Assembly (NCBI GenBank): GCA_027491075.1
Contig: JAIXWX010000025.1
Coordinates: 62,001-126,000 of the forward strand
Direction: 5' to 3'
DNA: 64,000 bases
Source: Flavobacteriales bacterium
GTDB taxonomy: Bacteria; Bacteroidota; Bacteroidia; Flavobacteriales_D; Sanyastnellaceae
A program made the position numbers and the translations under genes. Each line of letters starts with the position of its first letter. The stretch's first letter is position 1. A model generated the notes under the pieces. The model was not told where the DNA came from and did not search any database. It saw nothing but the letters and a program-made list of their open reading frames with translations. Below, piece by piece: positions 54,781-62,135 of this stretch.

Positions 54781-56106
54781 CTAAGGCGCAATATATGGTT
54801 CGCAAAGTCTTAAATAATTGTAACCAATGTTAAGATCAATAATTAATGGGTTTTGAATGCCTTGTTTATAATGCAAGTTGCCAATGGCTTCGGGCAGCTT
54901 TTCTAGAAAGAAGGCAGCAGGGGACATAGGTTTTTTGGAAATCGAATTTACTGCTTGAATGAATGTTCCAACTACCACAACATCATTCTTCTCCTGTGAG
55001 TTCTTGGATTTGAGCTTAAGTGAATAGAACGGAATTCGGTACTGTTGGTCTTGAAAGGTAGAAGGTAGTAACACAATTGTATTTTGCTCTTGTCTCATAT
55101 TTCCAACGTAGAGGTTTATATTTTGCAACGTAGGATAGAAAACGAAATAGGGCAGTTTTTTCCAATTCTCACATGCATTCTTAAATTCCAGCGCTTCCTG
55201 ATGAGTGAACTGGTAGAGTTCGGCAATAGAGTCAACTGAGGAAGGGCAAATGATCACCATCTTCATTTTCGATTTTTCATCCCTCAGAATTTTGTTGACT
55301 TTACTAATCTTGTAGATTTTACGAATGTCTTTTAGAAAAAGGGTCTTGCCAGATTCTTGCGGCAAATCCTCAGTATAGAAAACTTTATTCAAATCCGTTT
55401 CTTTCGACGGTCGTGGCGGGGAGTAGTCGTATATAGATTGTGTCGATTTGGTGTTTCGAATATAGAAACCATTTTCTGGGAGATCGGAAATTAACTTTTC
55501 TTGACTTGAATGCTCCAATGGGCTTTTTACATATTGATTCGTTGTGAGAAAACTATGATTGGGTGTAGTGTTTGTTGAATGTGCTACTCTCACGTGGAAC
55601 AATTCGAAAATGGCATCTGCCTCTGCTTTGGAGACAGACTTACCCATCATGATAGGATATAAATCACTGCCGTCTGCATACGACATTGCATTTCGAACAG
55701 GGGCTGGCATCAGTTGTGACTGAAGCGAAATCATCTTCATACCCGGGCTAAATCCTTCGGAATCCTTCCATGCTTTTTTCACAAAGCTGGCGTCATCAAG
55801 TCGATCGAGGTGAGTTACTTCGAAAAGAGTAAGCCTCTCTTGAATGGCAGACGCAGAGAGCCGAGTAACATCTAATTCTACAAGTGCATTCCACTTACCA
55901 CCCGTTCTTAAATCGTTGCCTCTATCGATTCCACGAGATGCATCATAGACGATTTCTAGATCGTCTGTATAACGTGCCATGTCCACAAACTCATCACTGC
56001 TTCGAAGGCAGGTTTTGAGGATTCCTCCAATACCTACAATAGAAATTATAACCAGTTTTATCCCTGAAAGTAAAGAGGAGAATGAGTTTTCTGGTTTCAT
56101 GGACAT
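54781..56106 (-). CDS. Unknown 441-aa membrane-anchored protein
   Basis: Not recognised. One N-terminal transmembrane segment (IKLVIISIVGIGGILKTC, residues about 16-34), then a long soluble region. Visible parts are ARYTDDLEIVYDASRGIDRG, VELDVTRLSASAIQERLTLF, a probable helical part around PIMMGKSVSKAEADAIFELF and beta-rich C-terminal stretches (NDVVVVGTFIQAVNS). It is 6 bases downstream of the retropepsin gene and 21 bases upstream of the DUF4236 gene, so the three form an operon. Confidence 0.75.
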   Translation of the reverse strand: MSMKPENSFSSLLSGIKLVIISIVGIGGILKTCLRSSDEFVDMARYTDDLEIVYDASRGIDRGNDLRTGGKWNALVELDVTRLSASAIQERLTLFEVTHLDRLDDASFVKKAWKDSEGFSPGMKMISLQSQLMPAPVRNAMSYADGSDLYPIMMGKSVSKAEADAIFELFHVRVAHSTNTTPNHSFLTTNQYVKSPLEHSSQEKLISDLPENGFYIRNTKSTQSIYDYSPPRPSKETDLNKVFYTEDLPQESGKTLFLKDIRKIYKISKVNKILRDEKSKMKMVIICPSSVDSIAELYQFTHQEALEFKNACENWKKLPYFVFYPTLQNINLYVGNMRQEQNTIVLLPSTFQDQQYRIPFYSLKLKSKNSQEKNDVVVVGTFIQAVNSISKKPMSPAAFFLEKLPEAIGNLHYKQGIQNPLIIDLNIGYNYLRLCEPYIAP

Positions 56107-56112
56107 AAAATA

Positions 56113-57168
56113 TTATCGCTCTAATGTGAGGATGGACTTGGTCGGATCAATTTTGTATGATTTGAATTTGTTTAGTAAACTCTGTCCGCATAAGAGAGAA
56201 AGTTCAGGGGCAACTGCCACAGTTACATTTTTCACCACATAGTCTCCAATAGTAATTTCATTTATCTCGTACATTTCTACAGTAATAATTCTCGAGTCTG
56301 CCAGCTCATATTTAGTCAAACCTAAGTAGTCATCGTCTGAGATTAGTCCTTGATCCATCCACTGAAAAAGATATTCCTCAGAAACACATAAGTCGCTTGC
56401 TCCGGTGTCTAGTAAAAAATAAGAAGATTTTCCCCCGAAAGTCAGTTTGATTTTAAAGTTTTGTGCACCATTCGAAATTAAAGGGATGTTTGATTTTTTA
56501 GCGGAGCCTATGATATCGTTAGGATTGTATGTTGTAGGAGTGCGGACGAAAGTCTCTTCATCGATGGAAATATTTCCTGCCATCGCTTGCATCATGCAAG
56601 TCATAACAATCTCATTGAACACTTCACTATTTGTATCTTCGGCTTGCATGACTTGCTCGAGCGTATATCCCTTTTCATAAATTTTATCGATTGCACATGA
56701 ACAATAGTTTTCTGCTTGTTCGGTTGTTAGAAGGGCTGAAGCTTGCGGATCTGCCTTGATTTCGCTCAGACAAGCGGCATATCCAAGTTGTTTTTCAATA
56801 TCGCTATATTTTGATTTATCTGAAAATGTCATAGAATTATCCATGGGGTATTCTTCTGCACATTCTAAAAGGAGAGGCAGGTATTTTTCTCCTGTAAATA
56901 AGCGCAACATATCGGCTTCTGATTGGATGGATTCAAGTTCGCTCATTTCCATTTCCAGAAAAACATTGTCAGCCATGCAACTGCAGTAGCTGTAAAAACT
57001 CATCTTTTTACCCCCCAGTTCCATGTGTTCTGAAGTAGCGGAACTCATGCACTCTTGCATGAAATCGGCTTTCATACCAATAAAATATCCATCTTTAGTG
57101 AATAGACTGTCGCTCTGGCTTCTTCCAAGGAGTGGGATAAAGGTTAAAAGAATAAATATGTTTTTCAT
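56113..57168 (-). CDS. Retropepsin-like aspartic protease with cysteine-rich N-terminal repeats
   Basis: A 351-aa exported protein (signal MKNIFILLTFIPLLGRSQS). The C-terminal about 120 residues are a single-lobe aspartic protease: FLLDTGASDL with the catalytic Asp (about residue 255), then ITIGDYVVKNVTVAVAP and LLCGQSLLNKFKSYKI. Retropepsins work as dimers. Before it are two copies of a four-cysteine unit with the pattern C, about 25-30 residues, YCSC, about 35-45 residues, C (copy one SYCSCMADN, copy two NYCSCAIDK). First gene of a three-gene operon. Confidence 0.85.
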   Translation of the reverse strand: MKNIFILLTFIPLLGRSQSDSLFTKDGYFIGMKADFMQECMSSATSEHMELGGKKMSFYSYCSCMADNVFLEMEMSELESIQSEADMLRLFTGEKYLPLLLECAEEYPMDNSMTFSDKSKYSDIEKQLGYAACLSEIKADPQASALLTTEQAENYCSCAIDKIYEKGYTLEQVMQAEDTNSEVFNEIVMTCMMQAMAGNISIDEETFVRTPTTYNPNDIIGSAKKSNIPLISNGAQNFKIKLTFGGKSSYFLLDTGASDLCVSEEYLFQWMDQGLISDDDYLGLTKYELADSRIITVEMYEINEITIGDYVVKNVTVAVAPELSLLCGQSLLNKFKSYKIDPTKSILTLER

Positions 57169-57442
57169 ATTTCAAATATAGTATACGAATAAATAGGAAA
57201 GTGCAGTGAGAGGCATGAAAAGTGAAACCTGATACAAAGGAAAGCACACTGACTTTTGATACTCTGAGGGCGCTTGTAGAAAATGGTTGGAGATCAATTA
57301 TCAAAAGTGGAATCAATATGAATGGTGATGTTTAAAAAAGAAAGCCCGAGAGCAATCGGAACGTGAGATACATTAACGAAGTGCATTCCTTTGTTTGATA
57401 AGGTGATGTTAGGAGTTCCTAGTTGAAAGAAGGCAGTTATTC

Positions 57443-58627
57443 CTACAAAGACGATAGTGTTTTTCTTAGTACCTCCAAGAAAAGGTCAATTTCTTGATAG
57501 TTAATGGATAGGGGAGGTGCTATACGAAAACTGCTAGGGCAAGAGAGAAAGAAGAAACTTATGACACCTTGTTTTAAATTTTCTTCGACAACTTTGTATA
57601 CTGTTTCTTCATCTTTCAGGTCAATCGCAAAATACAATCCCCGTTGTCTGACATTTATGACGCCTGGTAATTGGCGAATCGCATTCGCTAGATATAACCC
57701 TTTTTTTTCTGCCTGTTCCACAAGTTTCTCATTTTTCATGTGTTGAATAGTGGAAGCCACGGCAGCACATATAACCGGATGACCAGCAAAAGTGCTAATA
57801 TGACCGAGAATGGGATCGTGAGTGAGTTGGCGCATATTTTCTTCACTGCTAACAAAACAACCTACGGGCATTCCACCGGCTAATGCCTTTCCCAGTGTTA
57901 AAACATCGGGGACAATGCCGTATTGTTCGAAAGCAAACCAGGTTCCGCTACGACCCATGCCACATTGAATTTCATCGAGTATCAAGAGAGCGCCCACATC
58001 AGTACAGCGTTGCCTTAATGCGGTCATGTATGTCGCATCGGGTATTCGAATACCAGCATCGCCTTGAATGGTTTCCATGATGACACAAGCTGTTTTGTCA
58101 TCGATTAAATGAAGGTCATTGGGTTCATTGAAGCGAATAAAATATACCTCCGGTAGCAAAGGACGGAATGCAAACTTCTTTTTTTCATTTCCGCTAACAC
58201 TTAATGAGCCATGCGTACTTCCATGATATGCACCTTTGAAGCTCACAATTTTACTTCTTCTCGTTACACGTTTCGCCAATTTCAATGCTGCTTCGTTGGC
58301 TTCAGTGCCAGAGTTTACAAAAAATGCGGTTTGCAGCGTTGTTGGAAGAAGACTGCATAACTCTTTTGCAGCAGCGATTTGGCTTTCCTGAAGGTACTCT
58401 CCGTACACCATTACGTGCATATGACGATCGAGTTGGTCTTTGATAGCCTGAATCACGGGTTTCACTCCATGTCCAATATTGTTGACACCAATGCCAGAAA
58501 CCATATCCATATAGGCATTGCCATTCTTATCATAAATATAAATACCTTCTGCCTTATCTATTTGTAGGCCCAGCGGAAACATGGTGGTGTGGGCCAACTT
58601 ATTTTTAAAGAAAATCCCGTTTTCCAT
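57443..58627 (-). CDS. Class III (acetylornithine/ornithine-type) aminotransferase
   Basis: PLP-dependent fold-type I aminotransferase of 394 aa. Motifs: YMDMVSGIGVNNIGHGVKPV, VNSGTEANEAALKLAKR, AYHGSTHGSLS, LILDEIQCGMGRSGTWFAFE with the conserved Asp, and the PLP lysine in LTLGKALAGGMPVG. Substrate not assignable from sequence. Its ATG shares one base with the stop of the GH92 gene (TAATG), so it is translated by coupling to it. Confidence 0.93.
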   Translation of the reverse strand: MENGIFFKNKLAHTTMFPLGLQIDKAEGIYIYDKNGNAYMDMVSGIGVNNIGHGVKPVIQAIKDQLDRHMHVMVYGEYLQESQIAAAKELCSLLPTTLQTAFFVNSGTEANEAALKLAKRVTRRSKIVSFKGAYHGSTHGSLSVSGNEKKKFAFRPLLPEVYFIRFNEPNDLHLIDDKTACVIMETIQGDAGIRIPDATYMTALRQRCTDVGALLILDEIQCGMGRSGTWFAFEQYGIVPDVLTLGKALAGGMPVGCFVSSEENMRQLTHDPILGHISTFAGHPVICAAVASTIQHMKNEKLVEQAEKKGLYLANAIRQLPGVINVRQRGLYFAIDLKDEETVYKVVEENLKQGVISFFFLSCPSSFRIAPPLSINYQEIDLFLEVLRKTLSSL

Positions 58628-61380
58628 TATTTAATAATGAATTCATCGGCAAATATCCAACCGCTTTCTCCTGCACCTAAATGCCATTCGGGAATTTCAA
58701 TTAATGGATATGCAACCACTTTTACATAGCGACCTGAAACCTGAACTGCTCCTCCAATTTCCTTGTGATCCACTGTTTCATTGGTCAATTCTAGCTCCTC
58801 GTAAATGTTGAGTGACTTCCAGTTTTTTCCGTCATCCGAAATGTAAAACTCTGTTCTCACTGGATACCATATCCATGATTTGGTATCGCGAAGGCAAGAA
58901 AGTGCTATGTAATTTAGATTTTCTTTTTTACCTAGATCGACGGTAGCAATAAGATTATTTCCTCTATATCCTTGCCAAGTTCCTGTTTTAAAATCAAGTC
59001 CACCTTTTACTCCATCAATCAAAGCTTCTTGTCCTCCACCGGTGTATTGATTGTCGAATTTAGAACTTAGATTCAGTTTTCGATTATTATTGCGTTTGTA
59101 ATACAAAGCGGTAACTTCTTTACTTGAATAATCACCTGAAGTAGCCTTTACAACCAGCTTTCCAGATTCTTTAATGTAGAATTGACGAGTACTGATTTCA
59201 GTTACATCGTTTTTCTCATTGTAGAAATATCCTGAGATCACTGTATAAGGATCAGGGTGGGATATTGTAATTAGTGTTGAGTCTATAAAAGAAGTCGATG
59301 GTCCTGATACAATAGGTACAGAAACAATGTCATCATAAGTAATTCGACTTTTAGGAGCGCGTGAATACTTTATTCCTTTAGCGATCATTTCAGGCGACAC
59401 CGTTCCGAAGCTCTGAAATTCGGCAATACCAGGAAGAGTGCTGTATACATTGTGAGAGGTTAGAACATACCATGCTGACATTTGTCCGCAATCTTCGTTA
59501 CCACAGAGTCCATCAGGAGTCGGTTTGTAAAGTTCTTTTTGGATACGTTTCACCAAATCTATGGTTTTCTCATCAGTTGGAAGCACATAATTATAAAGAA
59601 AAGCTACGTGATGACTTGGCTCGTTTCCATGGGCGTATTGTCCAATCAGTCCAGTGATATCGGCTTGCTCTCGGCCTGTGGTTTTTGAAGATGCTGTAAA
59701 CATTTCATCCAGGTACGTAAGCACTTTTTCTTTTCCACCTGCCCATGATATAAAGGTTTCTATGTCGTGTGGTATGAAGAAACGGTATTGCCAAGCGTTT
59801 GCTTCAGTAAAGTTGAAGTCAACTTGAAATGGATCAAAAGGTTCCGGAAAACCGCCGTTGCGGCGTGGTCTCATGAATTTAGTTTTTGGATCAAATACGT
59901 TTTTCCAGTTTTGCGCACGGGTCATATATTCTTCATAAATGCCATCGTTTCCTACCATTCTTCCAAACTGTGCAATGCACCAATCATTGTATGCGTATTC
60001 CAGCGTTTTACTTACGCTCTCGCTATAGTTTTCAGAAGGCACAAATCCTTTTTCATAATATTCACCTTTTTCTTGAGAATTAAGAGAGGTCGCCATCATT
60101 GCATTGAGCGCTGTAGTTGTGTTAAAATTTCTTATACCTTTTGCATAAGCATCCGTGATCACAGACACCGCGTGATAACCAATCATGCAGTTTGTTTCAT
60201 TCGCCGCAAGCTCCCAAACGGGCAAAGAGAATGTTTGTTCATACATGTCTAGCATAGATTGAATAAAGTCTCCCGTTCTTTCTTTTTCGATAATGGTCAT
60301 GAGCGGGTGTAATGCGCGGAAAGTGTCCCATAGAGAGAAAACGGTGTATTGAGTTCTTTTTCCACCCTCGTGAATTCCCTTATCTATTCCTCGATATCTA
60401 CCGTCAACATCACTCCAGATATTTGGAGTCGTGCAGGCGTGATATAAAGCAGTGTAGTAGTTAGTCTGATGGTCCTTATCATTGGAGGTAATGGGGAGTT
60501 TGAGCATTTGCTGCTCCCACTTTTGTTGAGCTGATTGCTTGTATTTATTTAAATCCCAGTGAGGGGCTTCTGTCCAGAGGTTGTGCTGAGCTCCCCATGA
60601 ATCGGTGCCGCTAATACCTACCTTAACGATGAGTTCGTTGTTTTTTGAGGGGCTAAAAAGAACAGAGAAGAGCTGTTTTTCTTCGAGTATCACACTTTTT
60701 TCTCCAAACTCATTTTCCACTTCTGATTGCTCAAGAAGTTGTTCCAGATTTTGAAATGGTTTAGAGAAGACCGCATAAAAGTAGCAGTGTTGTTCAGTTG
60801 CCCATGCCTTGGATATGCGATGACCATATATGACGGTATCTCCATATGTTTTGAAATCGTAAGAAATCAATTCATCGCGGTGTGCCATGTCAATAAAAAG
60901 TCGTAAGGTGTCGTTGGGAGAGAGTGTATACTTATGAATACCTACTCTTTCGGTAGCGGTTAGCTCGACATTAATATTGTAGTTGTCAAGTTTTACTTGA
61001 TAATAACCGGGAGCAGCTGATTCATTTTTATGAGAAAACGCTGATGCGTAAGCCTCATTCCACTTGATCGTATTTTTAGTTTTCCCGTTAGTAGGCATGA
61101 AGAGAATGTCCCCATAGTCGCTTACTCCTGTGCCTTGCAGGTGGGTGTGAGAGAATCCATAAATTATGCTATCAGAATAGTGATAACCGCTGCATCCGTC
61201 CCAACCGGTCAAACGAGTATCTGGAGAAAGTTGGACCATTCCAAATGGCATGGTAGCACCCGGATAAGTGTGTCCGTGACCACCTGTGCCGATAAATGGG
61301 TTAACCCAATCCGTTAGCGGCTTCTGACTCCAACCTATCAAAGAGGTGACCGCAAGAGAAAACAGGACAAAATATCTCAT
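58627..61380 (-). CDS. GH92 family alpha-mannosidase with C-terminal discoidin-like domain
   Basis: Secreted calcium-dependent exo-alpha-mannosidase of 917 aa. The signal peptide ends near IGWSQ. The N-terminal beta domain starts WVNPFIGTGGHGHTYPGATM, FGMVQLSPDTR; the catalytic barrel has SESVSKTLEYAYNDWCIAQF, HGNEPSHHVAFLYNY and GNEDCGQMSAWYVL. About residues 780-915 look like an F5/8 type C (galactose-binding) module (LIDGVKGGLDFKTGTWQGYR). It probably trims mannose-rich glycans in the periplasm. There is no SusC/D pair nearby, unlike a classical PUL. Confidence 0.94.
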   Translation of the reverse strand: MRYFVLFSLAVTSLIGWSQKPLTDWVNPFIGTGGHGHTYPGATMPFGMVQLSPDTRLTGWDGCSGYHYSDSIIYGFSHTHLQGTGVSDYGDILFMPTNGKTKNTIKWNEAYASAFSHKNESAAPGYYQVKLDNYNINVELTATERVGIHKYTLSPNDTLRLFIDMAHRDELISYDFKTYGDTVIYGHRISKAWATEQHCYFYAVFSKPFQNLEQLLEQSEVENEFGEKSVILEEKQLFSVLFSPSKNNELIVKVGISGTDSWGAQHNLWTEAPHWDLNKYKQSAQQKWEQQMLKLPITSNDKDHQTNYYTALYHACTTPNIWSDVDGRYRGIDKGIHEGGKRTQYTVFSLWDTFRALHPLMTIIEKERTGDFIQSMLDMYEQTFSLPVWELAANETNCMIGYHAVSVITDAYAKGIRNFNTTTALNAMMATSLNSQEKGEYYEKGFVPSENYSESVSKTLEYAYNDWCIAQFGRMVGNDGIYEEYMTRAQNWKNVFDPKTKFMRPRRNGGFPEPFDPFQVDFNFTEANAWQYRFFIPHDIETFISWAGGKEKVLTYLDEMFTASSKTTGREQADITGLIGQYAHGNEPSHHVAFLYNYVLPTDEKTIDLVKRIQKELYKPTPDGLCGNEDCGQMSAWYVLTSHNVYSTLPGIAEFQSFGTVSPEMIAKGIKYSRAPKSRITYDDIVSVPIVSGPSTSFIDSTLITISHPDPYTVISGYFYNEKNDVTEISTRQFYIKESGKLVVKATSGDYSSKEVTALYYKRNNNRKLNLSSKFDNQYTGGGQEALIDGVKGGLDFKTGTWQGYRGNNLIATVDLGKKENLNYIALSCLRDTKSWIWYPVRTEFYISDDGKNWKSLNIYEELELTNETVDHKEIGGAVQVSGRYVKVVAYPLIEIPEWHLGAGESGWIFADEFIIK

Positions 61381-61422
61381 GGAGACAAAAGTAATTCAGG
61401 ATTGCTAAAAAGACCTAGGAAG

Positions 61423-61848
61423 TCACTTACAAACACCACAATTGGCTCGATCGTGATTCATTCCAAAATGAAGGACAGAAGGCTTGGCAGGTTTAATTTT
61501 TTCGAAATAGATTTTTCTTTGCGCATCTGTAAGGCGTGCGGTTAAATCCAGTTCGCGGAGTTCTTTCAGATTTTTTCTTTTTTCGTTTAAAGCGGTAACC
61601 TCTGTGTTAATGGACTCTTCTGATTGTTCACTTTGTTGTACATTTTTTATTTGCTGATCTACAGCATACATTTCAAAGGTATAGTGCGAGTAAATACTGT
61701 CCAGTGTTGGTTTTTGAAGTTCAGTAGAAATAATCTCTGTATGAAAACGACGTAGCCAACTGCTGTCTTGGGGTAGCAAATTATTTTGCGCCATGCAAGA
61801 TAAATTGGCAAAAGATATAAATCCTATAATGAGAAGTTGTAACCTCAT
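61423..61848 (-). CDS. Small secreted protein with C-terminal HDRANCGVC motif
   Basis: A 141-aa protein with a signal peptide (LLIIGFISFANLSCMAQ; the Cys could also be a lipobox). The middle is helical with a coiled-coil tendency (EVTALNEKRKNLKELRELDL, TDAQRKIYFEKIKP). It ends NHDRANCGVCK: His, two cysteines spaced CxxC at the very C-terminus, suitable for metal or heme-like binding or a disulfide. Divergent from the B12-regulated receptor, 288 bases away. Function unknown. Confidence 0.75.
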   Translation of the reverse strand: MRLQLLIIGFISFANLSCMAQNNLLPQDSSWLRRFHTEIISTELQKPTLDSIYSHYTFEMYAVDQQIKNVQQSEQSEESINTEVTALNEKRKNLKELRELDLTARLTDAQRKIYFEKIKPAKPSVLHFGMNHDRANCGVCK

Positions 61849-61875
61849 TTTTTTTCTTAGGCAATATTCATTCCT

Positions 61876-61909
61876 TTTGAGTGGTAAAGATAGAAATTAC
61901 TTATGTTTG
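61876..61909 (+). promoter_or_regulatory. Promoter of the cobalamin riboswitch transcript
   Basis: TTTG at 61876-61879 and TATGTTTG at 61902-61909, 22 bp apart, just upstream of the riboswitch. The spacing is slightly longer than consensus. Confidence 0.6.
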
Positions 61910-61920
61910 CAACGCGAAAC

Positions 61921-62090
61921 GGTTTTTCTTTCTTTATGCGATGAAAGAAAATGAAAAGGGAAGCGCGTGAAAATCGCGAACTGTGCCCGCAGCTGTAATC
62001 CCATAATTAAGGGGCCTGTCAAGTCAGCATCCACTGGTCGAAGAGATCGGGAAGGAGACAGGAATCCTGGGAAAGTCAGAAGACCTGCCA
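61921..62090 (+). ncRNA. Cobalamin (adenosylcobalamin-type) riboswitch
   Basis: Conserved blocks in the right order: GGGAAG (61958-61963), TGCCCGCAGCTGTAA (61984-61998), the B12-box region AGTCAGCATCCACTGG (62022-62037), GGGAAGGAGACAGG (62049-62062) and AAGTCAGAAGACCTGCC (62073-62089). A local hairpin TTTCTTTC/GAAAGAAA opens the element. Its 3' edge is 46 bases before the receptor ATG, so binding of B12 would shut off receptor synthesis, as known for this riboswitch class upstream of btuB. Confidence 0.93.
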
Positions 62091-62135
62091 TTTCGAATTA
62101 TAACCGAATGTGCTCGGGAAGAAGCACTGCAGGAT

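Noticed and set aside
53820-57168. Phage-defence island
   Set aside because: No nuclease, toxin, NTPase or integrase is present; the only recognisable domains are an aspartic protease and DUF4236.
57294-57470. Minus-strand open frame after the aminotransferase (about 55 codons, with VFVGITAFFQLG and HVPIALGLSF)
   Set aside because: Protein-like composition, but no ATG/GTG/TTG start with a full frame; the first ATG leaves only about 28 codons. It may be a gene remnant. The rest of the gap 57169-57442 shows nothing I can support.
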